The position numbers and the translations under genes were made by a program. From positions 1 through 64,000 of the forward strand of contig CAZMHF010000002.1 in assembly GCA_964566025.1 (NCBI GenBank): a stretch of DNA of 64,000 bases, written 5' to 3'. The notes under the pieces are model-generated. The model ran no database searches and was not told where the DNA came from. It saw nothing but the letters and a program-made list of their open reading frames with translations. This DNA is from RGIG8306 sp964566025. Its GTDB lineage: Bacteria > Bacillota > Clostridia > Lachnospirales > Lachnospiraceae. Below are positions 45,159 through 55,047 of this stretch, in pieces; position 1 is the stretch's first letter; every line of letters begins with the position of its first letter.

Positions 45159-45218
45159 TTAGCCCATCAGAACAAGAAGCTGGTCTGTGATATGAACATC
45201 TTCTGTGCCAAAATTGTT
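45159..45218 (-). pseudogene. Relic of an RTX gene 3' end
   Basis: Twenty codons on the - strand end in FGTEDVHITDQLLVLMG and a stop, almost the same as the last residues of the RTX protein at 48821 (FGTEDVHITDQLLVNMN). The DNA match is nearly base for base over about 50 bases. A stop codon lies directly upstream, so nothing more of the gene is left. It shows that a second RTX gene once stood here. Confidence 0.8.
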
Positions 45219-45295
45219 CTAGTTTATGCTAATGCGCAAACTAGGTAAGCAAAAACAGTATATTTACGCTGTACAAATTTTAATATAAATCCCTC

Positions 45296-45353
45296 TTTTG
45301 TGCGGGAACTTGGAATAAACTATATGTTTTCTTGGAATAAACTAAGATTTTTA
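45296..45353. repeat. Island direct repeat, left copy
   Basis: About 58 bases with two copies of TTGGAATAAACTA spaced 22 bases apart. It is about 85% identical by eye to 56600-56657. It lies just downstream of the hlyD-like gene. Confidence 0.75.
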
Positions 45354-45359
45354 CCAATC

Positions 45360-46598
45360 CTATTGCTCCTTCAGACTCTCTCCAAAGCCTTTTTTAATTG
45401 GATCAAGAAAGTAATCCATAATCGTGCGTTTTCCGGTCTTAATTTCAACACTACCCGAAAGTCCGGAAATCAGATTAATCTTATCGTTTGCCTTAGTAAC
45501 CTCAATTTTCACCAGATAAACGCTTCCCATCTGTTCATTGACAAAAGAACTCGGACTGATGTATTTTACTGTACCTTTAACCGTTCCGTATTTGTTGTAC
45601 GGATAAGCCTCAAGCTTAATCTCAACCTCCATGCCCGTTTCAATATCCGCAATATCCATATTCTTTACATAAACCACCATTTCAAGAGGTGTATCATCGG
45701 GAATTATTGTAACAAGCTCCTGTGCTGAAACGACAGGTTCGCCGATAGTGTTGACGGCAATACTGTTGATGTATCCGCTGACAGGCGCTGTAATTTGCTG
45801 ATATTCCTTAGAAATTCGATACTTTTCAAGCTGTGTGTCAATCTCCTTAATCTGATTTTCCAATTCAGAAATCGCACTGTTTATCTGTACACTGTACTGG
45901 GTTTTCGTGTCACTGATTTGTAAATTTATCTGCTCAATGGCAAGAATATACTGCTGGATTAAAAGCTCCTGCGTATCTCTTTGCCGCTGTGTACCGTTTT
46001 CGGTATATTCCTCAAACTGAATTTTCGCAATCTGTTGATTAAGTTCTGCCGTGCTTTTTTCTTTTTCTAAATTACTCAGCATATTTTGATAGTTTTTGTC
46101 TTTATCCAAAATCGCCTGAATATATGTCCTTAGATTTTCTTCATAATCCTCTGCTTTGATTTTTGAAATATCGAAGCCGCTGCTGATTTTTTTGTACAAT
46201 TCCTGTTGCGCCGTCAGTATGTCTTTTTGTCTATGCAGCTGTGTTTCGTCAATGTTCAAAGCCTCTGTATCCAATGTAATCAGCACATCACCTTTTTCCA
46301 CATATGCACCCTCAGAAACCTCAATTGTGCTGACCGTTCCAGATGCATATGTCTTGATGACATTGATATTTCCGGAGGGCGTCATGCTGCCCACTGCGGT
46401 AACCACCACATCAATTTTTGAAAGACATGACCAAACAACAACTGCAATTAAAAGCGTGAAAATGCTGTAGATAATTACCTTGCCGCCAATATGTGCAGGC
46501 TTTTCAATGATTTCAAGCATAAACGGCATAAAATCGTATTTCAGTTCTTTGTCTTTCTTTTTGCTATGCTTTAAAATATAGTCCGTCATCTTATTCAT
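45360..46598 (-). CDS. HlyD-type membrane fusion protein of the RTX exporter
   Basis: 412 aa. A cytosolic N-terminus (about 1-40), one helix (about 41-62), then 'VGSMTPSGNINVIKTYASGTVSTIEVSEGAYVEKGDVLITLD', the lipoyl motif of HlyD proteins. A long coiled coil (about 125-260) and the second lipoyl half 'ITAPVSGYINSIAVNTIGEPVV' follow, with the barrel and a C-terminal 'VKIEVT...SGLSGSVEIKTGKRTIMDYFLDPIKKG'. ATG overlaps the ABC gene stop (ATGA). It would form the periplasmic channel in Gram-negatives; no TolC gene is present. Confidence 0.9.
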   Translation of the reverse strand: MNKMTDYILKHSKKKDKELKYDFMPFMLEIIEKPAHIGGKVIIYSIFTLLIAVVVWSCLSKIDVVVTAVGSMTPSGNINVIKTYASGTVSTIEVSEGAYVEKGDVLITLDTEALNIDETQLHRQKDILTAQQELYKKISSGFDISKIKAEDYEENLRTYIQAILDKDKNYQNMLSNLEKEKSTAELNQQIAKIQFEEYTENGTQRQRDTQELLIQQYILAIEQINLQISDTKTQYSVQINSAISELENQIKEIDTQLEKYRISKEYQQITAPVSGYINSIAVNTIGEPVVSAQELVTIIPDDTPLEMVVYVKNMDIADIETGMEVEIKLEAYPYNKYGTVKGTVKYISPSSFVNEQMGSVYLVKIEVTKANDKINLISGLSGSVEIKTGKRTIMDYFLDPIKKGFGESLKEQ

Positions 46599-48739
46599 TC
46601 CACATCACCTCTTAACTGCTGATTATACAGATAACTGTACAGACCGTTGTTTTTCATCAGTTTTTCATGTGAATCAAACTCGACAATACTGCCTTTATCA
46701 ATCACCATAATTTTCTGTGCGTCGCGGAGTGTTGAAAGTCTGTGTGCGATAATAATTACAGTTCTGTCACGGCAAATTTCTTTTAAATTTTGTTGAATAA
46801 TACTCTCGGATTCATAGTCAAGTGCGGAGGTTGCTTCATCAAATATGAGGATTCTCGGATTGGCAAGAATCGCTCTTGCGATTGCAACTCTCTGCTTCTG
46901 ACCGCCGGAAAGTCCCATGCCTTTTTCACCGATTACAGTGTCGTAACCGTTTGGTAGTTCGAGAATAAAATCATGTGCGCCTGCTATTTTAGCGGAATGT
47001 ATAATCTGCTCAAAGCCTGCTGTCGGCATATGAATAGATATATTTTCTCGTACAGTGCCGTTGAACACGAAGTTTTCCTGTAAAACAATTCCAATTTGCG
47101 TTCTCAACATCATCGGATTAACAAGCGAGATGTCCATTCCGTCAATTGAAATCTTACCGCCCTCCGGAATATAAAGCCGCTGAATCAGCTTTGAAACTGT
47201 ACTTTTTCCACTGCCGCTCCTGCCCACAACGCCAATAATACTTCCCGGTTCAATTTCAAAGCTCATGCCTTTGATAACCTCGGCAGCTTCCATATTATAA
47301 CGAAAGCGCACCTTGTCAAATACGATTTTCCCCTGCAATCTCGGCAAGGAAGCCATATTGTTGTTAATTGGTTCGGGTACGGTATTGAAAATATCGCCTA
47401 TTCTTTTTACGGAAAGGGAAGCTTGCTGATACTCCTGCCAGAGTTGTACCAGCCGAAGTACCGGACCGCTGACTCTGCCCGAAAGCATACGAAATGCAAC
47501 AAGCTGTCCGACTGTGAAATTGCCGTCCATAACCGCCTTTGCACCAAAGAACAGAATCAGAAGATCAAAGACCTTTTGAATAAACTGTCCGATTGTTCCC
47601 GCTGTTGCCGATACCATTGAAGTACGATAGCCTGCCTTAACATATTCCGCTTGCAAATCGCCCCATTTTTTCTCAAATTTCGGCTCTAATGCATAGGATT
47701 TTACAGTTTGCACCCCTGTAATAGATTCCACTAAAAATGATTGCGTATTTGCTCCCGCTTCAAATTTTTCATCAAGTCTGGTTTTAAAAAGAGGCGTAAC
47801 GATTGCTGAAAGTATCGCAAATACGGGAATGGAAGCAATTACAATAAAGGTCAGCGATGTACTGTAAAAAAACAAAACAACGATATAAACAATAATAAAA
47901 AATAAGTCAATCATTGAAGAAAGCGGTGTTCCTGTGAGAAATGAACGTATGCTGTCAAGCTCCCGCACTCTCGCCACAGTTTCTCCCACACGCCTTGATT
48001 CAAAATATTTTAAAGGCAAAGCAAAGAGATGCCTGAAAAGTTTGTGACTTAACATGACATCTATTCGGTTTGTTGTATGCGTAAATACATAGTTTTTCGC
48101 AAGCCCGATGATAAGGTCATAAATGTAGACAATGCCGATTCCGATTGCAAGCACATTCAACGTTGAAATACTCCTATGTACAAGGACTTTATCTACCACA
48201 ACCTGCGTCATAACAGGCGTTAAAATTCCCAAAATCTGAATCGTAAAGACTGCAATCAGAACCTGAATAAATTCTTTTTTGAATTTGAGAATCGTGGGAA
48301 TAAACCATTTGAAGCTGAATATGGCTTCTTTGTCCATGATCCCCTTTTGTGTAATGATGATTGCCGTTCCGTCCCACAGTTCCCCAAGCTTTTCTCGCTC
48401 TATTACCTCCGGCTGCTGTTTGTCGGGAAAAAGCACCATGAATTTCTCATCTTTTGCCTTTGCAATGATAAAGAATTCTTCATCTTTGCCCTTTGCAATA
48501 ATCGGAGCATTCAGATTTTTTAATTTATTCAGATTGATTTTTCTGATTTTTGCTTTTAGCTTCAATGCTTTCGCGGATTGAAAAAGTTCTACTTCACTTG
48601 TTTTCTGTTCCGAATCAAGCACTGACAGTTTTGCAGCCTGTTCCTTGGTAATCGGTATTCCGAGGAATTTCATAACGATCATGAAGCAGCTGAGTCCACT
48701 GTCCTGTTTCTGTTCTTTTTCCTTTATTTCTATGCTCAT
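46595..48739 (-). CDS. HlyB-type ABC exporter with C39-like domain
   Basis: 714 aa. Residues 1-130 are a C39 peptidase-like domain in which the catalytic site reads DSGLSC where active peptidases have DCG, and the His region reads EEFFIIAK. It is therefore a non-cleaving C39-like domain, as in HlyB (DYG). Six helices (about 150-440; 'YFESRRVGETVARVRELDSIRSFLTGTPLSS' as in HlyB) precede the ATPase: Walker A GRSGSGKST, signature GLSGGQKQR, Walker B ILIFDEATSALD, IIAHRLST. It is predicted to export the RTX protein through its C-terminal signal, without processing. Confidence 0.93.
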   Translation of the reverse strand: MSIEIKEKEQKQDSGLSCFMIVMKFLGIPITKEQAAKLSVLDSEQKTSEVELFQSAKALKLKAKIRKINLNKLKNLNAPIIAKGKDEEFFIIAKAKDEKFMVLFPDKQQPEVIEREKLGELWDGTAIIITQKGIMDKEAIFSFKWFIPTILKFKKEFIQVLIAVFTIQILGILTPVMTQVVVDKVLVHRSISTLNVLAIGIGIVYIYDLIIGLAKNYVFTHTTNRIDVMLSHKLFRHLFALPLKYFESRRVGETVARVRELDSIRSFLTGTPLSSMIDLFFIIVYIVVLFFYSTSLTFIVIASIPVFAILSAIVTPLFKTRLDEKFEAGANTQSFLVESITGVQTVKSYALEPKFEKKWGDLQAEYVKAGYRTSMVSATAGTIGQFIQKVFDLLILFFGAKAVMDGNFTVGQLVAFRMLSGRVSGPVLRLVQLWQEYQQASLSVKRIGDIFNTVPEPINNNMASLPRLQGKIVFDKVRFRYNMEAAEVIKGMSFEIEPGSIIGVVGRSGSGKSTVSKLIQRLYIPEGGKISIDGMDISLVNPMMLRTQIGIVLQENFVFNGTVRENISIHMPTAGFEQIIHSAKIAGAHDFILELPNGYDTVIGEKGMGLSGGQKQRVAIARAILANPRILIFDEATSALDYESESIIQQNLKEICRDRTVIIIAHRLSTLRDAQKIMVIDKGSIVEFDSHEKLMKNNGLYSYLYNQQLRGDVE

Positions 48740-48764
48740 TTATTCCATCCTTATAAAGACACAG

Positions 48765-48803
48765 CAGACGGCAGGTTGTGACACAAAGTGCCTGCCGCCG
48801 TCC
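48765..48803 (-). promoter_or_regulatory. GC-rich hairpin between the RTX and ABC genes
   Basis: GACGGCAGG (48767-48775) pairs with CCTGC and CCGTC across a small bulge (48791-48802). There is no T-run. It probably limits read-through or protects mRNA ends, giving more RTX than exporter mRNA. Confidence 0.5.
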
Positions 48804-48820
48804 GCTTTTAGTCGTAAATG

Positions 48821-51800
48821 TTAGTTCATATTAACGAGAAGCTGATCTGTGATATGAACATCTTCTGTGCCAAAATTGCTTTGGTCTGTCCATGAAATGT
48901 TGCTTTCGCTGCCGAACGCCGCCATGTTGTCAATTAAAATCAGTGCCTGTATTGCGGCTTGCTCGGAAATCGCTGAATCATCATCACTTTTCAGCTCAGG
49001 GGCAGCTTGGAATAAATCAAAACTCTCCTCAATTTCCTCCGTTTCAGGATAGGTAAGTTCAAATTCTCCTGTGTTTTTATCCATGCCTCCGGTTACGCCG
49101 TCAGCAAACTCAAAGGTATATGCGGCATTTGTCCACATAAAACCGTTGATTATCAGCTTGTCATCCGTACCGATTACCGTCAGTTCAAGCGCACCACTGT
49201 TTAAATTCGAGATAACAACCTCATCGGAATTGATGTCTTTTAGAGAAACGATGTTGTTTCCATTGCTCCAGTCATCAATGGTATCCATGCCGTAGCCCTT
49301 TCCGAATACATAGGTATCATCACCATTACCTCCGGAAAGATTGTCATTACCTTCACCGCCGTCGAGAATGTCATTGCCGTTGCCGCCCATAACACCATCG
49401 CTGCCCATGCCGCCGTACATCTTCCAGCCGCTGTCATCGGGAGCGGACTGCCACTCACCGTTATCCGAGAAACGAATTGCTTTAAGAGGATTTTCGGGTG
49501 AATCTGCCGCTATTTTTGTACCGCCTGCAAATTCCAAATTGAAATTACGGCTTGCTTCCGAAGCATAGAAGCCCTCAATAATCAGCTTGTCCTCTGTACC
49601 CTCAAAGGTAATCGTGAGGTCATTCCAATTGGTGCGGATTCCTTTTATACTGTCTACGGTAATTCCTGCACCAAAACGAATCGTGTTAAGTCCCTCGTTA
49701 TCAGCGATTGTGTCTGTACCATATCCGAGACCAAACATGTAAGTATCGTTGCCTGCACCTCCGTACAGCTTATCATTGCCGACACCGCCATCGAGCGTAT
49801 CATTTCCTGAATTGCCGTTAATGGTATCATCGCCAATTCCACCATACAGCTTGTCATTTCCTGCACCGCCGTTTAAAGTATCATTCCCATTTTCACCATA
49901 AAGCGTATATCCGCTGTCATCATCCATGCCAATCATATAATCATCTCCGTCTGTGCCGTAAAGCGTGTGAAGCGGGCTGTTAGAAGCGGTTGCGTGAACA
50001 GCGCCCCCGCCGTTAAAGACGAGATTGAAGTTACGATGTTCAGGGGAAACAAAGAAATCCTTGATAACAATCTGATCCTCCGAACCCTCAAACGTAATGG
50101 TAATATCATTCCAATTGGTGCGGTATGCCTTAATCTGACTCATTGAGAAGCCTTGAATGCTGATGGTATCCAATCCCTCGCTGTCGATAATGGTATCAAC
50201 ACCATAGCCCGGTTTAAATACATAGGTATCATTTCCAGCACCGCCGTAAAGCAAGTCGTTACCCTCGCCGCCGTCAAGAATATCATTACCGCCGTTTCCG
50301 ACAATTCGATCATCGCCGTTGCTTCCACGAAGAATATCATTGCCCTCACCGCCGATTGCATGGTCGGATTCGCTTTGGGTATCCATCACAATTCCGTCGC
50401 CGTAAATATCTTCAAGATATTCCGCATCATCCGTTCCATAGATGGTTCTCAGCGGACTGCTTGGATCCGTTGCGTGTACAATCGTTCCGTCGCCGAACAC
50501 AACTTTGAAATCTCTTGCATTTTCATCAATGCAATAATTTTTAAGGATAAGCTTATCCTCGAAGCCATCGAATGTAATCAAGAGATCATTCCAGTTGGAA
50601 CGGTATGCCTTTATTCCACTTGCAGTAAATCCATCGTCAAAGATGATGGTATTTGCACCCTCAGTATCTGTGATAAAATCCGTACCATATCCCGGTCGAA
50701 AGATATAGGTATCGTCTCCGGAGCCGCCGTCCATAAAGTCATTTCCTGCACCACCGTCGATGAAATCATTGCCCTCACCGCCGTTAATATAGTCCTCACC
50801 ATCACCGCCGAACAGGAAGTCATTGCCGTCATCGCCGAATACGGAGTCATTGCCTGTACCGCCAAAAATAATATCATTTCCGGCTTCACCAATCAGTCTG
50901 TCACTGCCTGTATTTCCGCTGATGTAATCATCTCCGTCTCCGCCGAGAATCATATCATAATCACTACTTCCGCTTATGAAATCGTTATGTTCAGTGCCGA
51001 CAGTATAGCCGTTTACAGCGCCGATAAACGGAGCATCCTCGGTTGAAATGTAGTCAGCGATATTGAGTACATCACCGTCCTCCGTCTGCACCACAAAGCT
51101 TTCCGCACAATCGGCAAACCCTTGAAGAATTAACTTATCCTCTGTGTCGGAAATACAGAGAATTAAATCAGAGCCTGCTGCATAAATACGCAGATTGTCT
51201 GTATCCCCAAGGAATTTAATAGTCCCTCCGTTATCGGAAATAATATCTGTGCCGTATCCATCGCCAAACACATAAGTATCGTTATCATCGCCGTTTTTAC
51301 CAATAATGAGATCGTTGCCTGTGCCGCCGTCAACGGTATTTTCACCGTCGTCAGCATAAATAATATCGTTGCCTGCGCCTGCGCTGATAATATCATCACC
51401 GTCTCCGCCAAAGATTAGATCATTTCCATCCTTTGCATCGATCACGTCATTGCCAGAGCCGCCATAAATTAGGTCATCGCCGCCAGTTGCAATGATTGTG
51501 TCATCACCGTCAAAACCATACATGTTTGAGCTATCGACCACTGCAATTAACGTATCATCACCGCTTGTTCCATAAATCATTCTGAACGGACTGTTTTCAT
51601 CGGTGACATGCATGGCAACTCCGTTTGCAAATTCGAGTTCAAAGTCGGCATATTCTTCGCCTTTTCTGAAATCCTTAATCGTCAGCGTATCATTTGTGCC
51701 TTTAATCGTAATGGTTACATCATATTCACCTGTGCCGTTTACCAAAATATCATTTGGATTAAGGCTTGCGAAGCGGATTTTGCTTGTTCCCTCGTTGTCA

Positions 51801-54800
51801 ATGATGGTGTCCTTTCCGTAGCCTTTTGTAAATATGTAGGTATCTTTGCCCTCACCGCCGTACAATTGATCGTTTCCTGCGCCGCCGTTGAGGGTATCCT
51901 TGCCGTCATCTCCATAGAGAACGTCATTGCCCGCTCCGCCATTTAGGGTATCATTATCGTTGCCGCCATGCAACGTATCGTCTCCAGCATCTCCATACAA
52001 TGTATCAGCACCATTTTCACCGTTTATGATGTCATTACCGTTGCCTCCGTAGAGCGTATCATTTCCGGCATCGCCATATATAAAGTCATTTCCATTTCCA
52101 CCTCTGAGTGTGTCATTTCCAACTTCACCAAAAATAAAATCTGTTCCGTTTGTTCCTTGGAAGCTGTCATTTCCATCAGTTCCAAGATAGGTGTTTCCGG
52201 ATTTGGATAACTCTAAAATGTCTGTATAATGTAGTGAAAGTGTTTCACAGTACGTACTGAAATCAGCAAAAGCAGTTGTACCATGAGCATTGTCGAGCAT
52301 AGTAAGATACGAGCCAATACTGTAGATAAGGCTGTCTATGGTTTCGCCATTGTCTATTTCCAACTCAAGATACACGTTGAGCAAACTTAGGTCAATGATG
52401 ATTTCTCCGTTTTCATCTTCAAAAATAAGAATTGTATCTAAATATCCTCCATTTTCTGTTTTGGTATTAAGGGTATTGAAATACATATTTTCAATGGCAG
52501 TATACATATTTTTAAGAATATTTGCCGCATTAGAATTAGGGCTTGTTCCGCCCACGCCCACAAACTCACGCCCCATAAATGTTTCAATAACTTTTAGATC
52601 TCGAGCATCTATGTTGCCGCCTCTTGCGTTAGGATTTACATCGGTTGCATCCGTAATAAAGTACAGAATCTGCTTGAGAAGATAACGCTTTTCGACAAAA
52701 TCTCCAGACGAGCAAAATGCTTCATAAAGTTCTGTTAGTTTACCCGTATCATCTTCTGCAATAGCTAAGCTAATATCAGGAACATTGCCCGTGGTTTTAA
52801 TAATTTCGCCGTTTTCATCAACTTGAGTGGTATCGTTTGTATTAACAGGAAACCAAAATTCGCTGATTTTCCGCTGAGTCCCATCTGCGAAAGTAACCAT
52901 AGCATATTCTGCTTCCATAGTTCCTGTCGATGTATCAATATTCTCCTCTTTGGTAACATCAAGGCTTATGGAAACAATTCCTAGTTCTCTGAGGGTTTTC
53001 AATTCTTCTGTTTCAGATATACCGTTATGATTCGCATCAATCCAAACGCGCAAGTCATTCCAGACAGAATCGTTATGGTCGATTATACCATCACCGTTTT
53101 CATCTAGGTCGGCAAGAGCCTCAAAACCTGATGATGAAATTTCTCCGTTTGACATAACTACTTGATCACCAAAAAGCTCTCCGCCGTCGTCTATGTAATT
53201 ATCTCTGCCATAACGATCAAGAACAAGGAAGCCATCCTCTTTGCCGATCCAAGCAGTGCGCTCTCTAAATCCGTTTTTATCAAGGTCGAAGTTGACACCT
53301 TCTTCAAGCGAAATAAGTTCGATACCTTCTGATCCAAGGTCAATTGCAAGCGGATCACGTGGGGGCTGGGCATTGCCTGCATTATCGAACAAGTCCCAAA
53401 TTTCATCAAAAATAAGACCTGAGAGCCAATCTGCCGCAAAACCAAAACCAACTCCTAATACCAAACCAACAACGAAGCCAACAGGTCCTCCTATCGAAGT
53501 ACCTATGGCAGCACCACCCCATCCTGCTGCTGCACTAGCCTCCATTGTTACCGTCCAACGGGCTATTTTCCTGTATCCCTCTACATCATTACCATTGTCA
53601 AAATCTTCTAATGCATCATTAATCATCCCTATTGCACTGATACCTACCGCACCATATGATAATATTCTCGCAGTAGCTTCGGGGTGCTTGGAAACAGCTC
53701 TAAATATAGTTGTAAATATATTTTTATTTTTAGGTGAAACTTTTGCGATATCATCGGCTACATCCAATATTTTTATCGCATCATCAATGATGCCATTTGC
53801 ATCAGCAATCACTCTTATGGCATCATCGGTATTGCCGCCAACTTTGCCAAGAATGCTAACCGCATCATCAACGCTGTTTCCAGTTTTTCCGAGAATTCTA
53901 ATCGCATCGTCAACGCTGTTGTTCGCCGCTGTGATAACTCTCACGGCATCATCGGCGTTGCCACCAACTTTACCAAGAATGCTAACTGCATCGTCAACAC
54001 TGTTTCCAGTTTTTCCGAGAACTCTAATTGCATCGTCAACGCTGTTATTCGCCGCTGTGATAACTCTCACGGCATCATCGGCGTTGCCACCAACTTTACC
54101 AAGAATATTTACGGCATCGTCAATACTGTTTCCGGTTTTATTAAGAACCTTAAGTGCACCTTCAGCGCCATTATTAGAAGCTGAGATAACTCTTGCAACA
54201 TCATCGGCATTGCCACCGGCAATTTCTAATATTTTTGATGTGTCCTTTAATGATCCTTCGTACCGAGCTTTATCAGGCCAAATAAGTGGATCTTTTCCCG
54301 TAATAGGAGAAGTATCTATTGCAATTACTTTTCCGGCATCATCAAAATATAGCACAACATCATCCAAAAAACTAGCATTGATATTGTCGGGAGGAATAAC
54401 ATCGACCATACGGCAAACCTCTTCCAAGGCTGATGCCGACTTGCTTCCGCCTGACTGTTCATAAAGATATTTGAATTTGTTCATTGAAACGCCATTGATA
54501 GAAGTAGCCCCTGATTTATTAAGAAGAGCGGGCATTTCTGTATTCCACCAAATGCGTGTAGCTGCATCGTCTATATTGCCAATAAATACTTGAACGTCTC
54601 CAGATGTTTCGGCTGCAAAACGATAAGAAACATCCGCCCATGGTCCGGTCGTTCCTTTTGATTGAACACCAGTTGGCTTAAAATTTTCAAATTTTTCTAC
54701 ACCATTGAGATAATCATCCACCATTTTATAAATAGATGTTTTGTCTGCACTAGGATTGGCTTTTTCGATTAGATCATAAATAGCACTTGTATACTTGTCG

Positions 54801-55030
54801 TTCCCCAAAAATTTATATGCTTCGGTATGGCTAATATGACGCATCCCATCAGAATTAACATAATAATCAAGTTTATTTGTTATTGTATATAAAACAGTGG
54901 TTGCATTGTCATCAGCAACGGACACTTTTGAAACGATTTCTTCAATCGCTTCTTGGGTTACAGATTCAGCAGAATCTAAAAGCTTTCTGAGTTCTTCAAG
55001 AGCTTCGTCAAATGAAATAAAATCATCCAT
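48821..55030 (-). CDS. Large RTX (repeats-in-toxin) protein
   Basis: 2069 aa; start after GAGGAGG. In order: unique N-terminal region (1-270); three 42-aa DDA-I-x-I/VLGK repeats (288-413, part repeats on both sides); a Gly-rich hydrophobic segment (about 497-541, 'IGGPVGFVVGLVLGVGFG'); an FrpC-like calcium domain (about 560-690; 'DLDKNGF', 'DLDENGDGIID', 'DANHNGISETEELK'); a helical link; then six RTX blocks of GGxGxDxUx nonapeptides alternating with beta modules (about 940-1910); and an acidic C-terminal tail with the presumed type I secretion signal. Exported by the adjacent HlyBD-type pair. The N-terminus may be the toxic part; its fold was not recognised. Confidence 0.93.
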   Translation of the reverse strand: MDDFISFDEALEELRKLLDSAESVTQEAIEEIVSKVSVADDNATTVLYTITNKLDYYVNSDGMRHISHTEAYKFLGNDKYTSAIYDLIEKANPSADKTSIYKMVDDYLNGVEKFENFKPTGVQSKGTTGPWADVSYRFAAETSGDVQVFIGNIDDAATRIWWNTEMPALLNKSGATSINGVSMNKFKYLYEQSGGSKSASALEEVCRMVDVIPPDNINASFLDDVVLYFDDAGKVIAIDTSPITGKDPLIWPDKARYEGSLKDTSKILEIAGGNADDVARVISASNNGAEGALKVLNKTGNSIDDAVNILGKVGGNADDAVRVITAANNSVDDAIRVLGKTGNSVDDAVSILGKVGGNADDAVRVITAANNSVDDAIRILGKTGNSVDDAVSILGKVGGNTDDAIRVIADANGIIDDAIKILDVADDIAKVSPKNKNIFTTIFRAVSKHPEATARILSYGAVGISAIGMINDALEDFDNGNDVEGYRKIARWTVTMEASAAAGWGGAAIGTSIGGPVGFVVGLVLGVGFGFAADWLSGLIFDEIWDLFDNAGNAQPPRDPLAIDLGSEGIELISLEEGVNFDLDKNGFRERTAWIGKEDGFLVLDRYGRDNYIDDGGELFGDQVVMSNGEISSSGFEALADLDENGDGIIDHNDSVWNDLRVWIDANHNGISETEELKTLRELGIVSISLDVTKEENIDTSTGTMEAEYAMVTFADGTQRKISEFWFPVNTNDTTQVDENGEIIKTTGNVPDISLAIAEDDTGKLTELYEAFCSSGDFVEKRYLLKQILYFITDATDVNPNARGGNIDARDLKVIETFMGREFVGVGGTSPNSNAANILKNMYTAIENMYFNTLNTKTENGGYLDTILIFEDENGEIIIDLSLLNVYLELEIDNGETIDSLIYSIGSYLTMLDNAHGTTAFADFSTYCETLSLHYTDILELSKSGNTYLGTDGNDSFQGTNGTDFIFGEVGNDTLRGGNGNDFIYGDAGNDTLYGGNGNDIINGENGADTLYGDAGDDTLHGGNDNDTLNGGAGNDVLYGDDGKDTLNGGAGNDQLYGGEGKDTYIFTKGYGKDTIIDNEGTSKIRFASLNPNDILVNGTGEYDVTITIKGTNDTLTIKDFRKGEEYADFELEFANGVAMHVTDENSPFRMIYGTSGDDTLIAVVDSSNMYGFDGDDTIIATGGDDLIYGGSGNDVIDAKDGNDLIFGGDGDDIISAGAGNDIIYADDGENTVDGGTGNDLIIGKNGDDNDTYVFGDGYGTDIISDNGGTIKFLGDTDNLRIYAAGSDLILCISDTEDKLILQGFADCAESFVVQTEDGDVLNIADYISTEDAPFIGAVNGYTVGTEHNDFISGSSDYDMILGGDGDDYISGNTGSDRLIGEAGNDIIFGGTGNDSVFGDDGNDFLFGGDGEDYINGGEGNDFIDGGAGNDFMDGGSGDDTYIFRPGYGTDFITDTEGANTIIFDDGFTASGIKAYRSNWNDLLITFDGFEDKLILKNYCIDENARDFKVVFGDGTIVHATDPSSPLRTIYGTDDAEYLEDIYGDGIVMDTQSESDHAIGGEGNDILRGSNGDDRIVGNGGNDILDGGEGNDLLYGGAGNDTYVFKPGYGVDTIIDSEGLDTISIQGFSMSQIKAYRTNWNDITITFEGSEDQIVIKDFFVSPEHRNFNLVFNGGGAVHATASNSPLHTLYGTDGDDYMIGMDDDSGYTLYGENGNDTLNGGAGNDKLYGGIGDDTINGNSGNDTLDGGVGNDKLYGGAGNDTYMFGLGYGTDTIADNEGLNTIRFGAGITVDSIKGIRTNWNDLTITFEGTEDKLIIEGFYASEASRNFNLEFAGGTKIAADSPENPLKAIRFSDNGEWQSAPDDSGWKMYGGMGSDGVMGGNGNDILDGGEGNDNLSGGNGDDTYVFGKGYGMDTIDDWSNGNNIVSLKDINSDEVVISNLNSGALELTVIGTDDKLIINGFMWTNAAYTFEFADGVTGGMDKNTGEFELTYPETEEIEESFDLFQAAPELKSDDDSAISEQAAIQALILIDNMAAFGSESNISWTDQSNFGTEDVHITDQLLVNMN
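53792..54169. repeat. Three tandem 126-bp in-frame repeats
   Basis: These encode residues 288-329, 330-371 and 372-413 of the RTX protein (42 aa each). Copies 2 and 3 are nearly identical and the first is more diverged; the pattern continues as partial units on both sides. Each unit holds three 13-15 aa sub-repeats with a DDA core. Confidence 0.85.
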
Positions 55031-55047
55031 AATTTATTAATCCTCCT

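Noticed and set aside
46595..48739. Exporter as a bacteriocin-processing C39 peptidase transporter
   Set aside because: The catalytic Cys is Ser and the His is missing, and no double-glycine leader peptide gene is near.
50153..51046. Open frame of 297 codons on the + strand opposite the RTX repeats
   Set aside because: It is a shadow of the Asp/Gly-rich RTX codons. It has no ribosome site and its protein is low-complexity.
49300..52200. Regular short repeats, at first sight CRISPR-like
   Set aside because: They are in-frame nonapeptide codons of the RTX protein; the spacing is 27 bases, with no unique spacers and no cas genes.
53241..54464. 407-codon + strand frame opposite the RTX N-terminal repeats
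   Set aside because: It mirrors the DDA repeats as Ala/Ser-rich peptide with no start signal, so it is antisense shadow.
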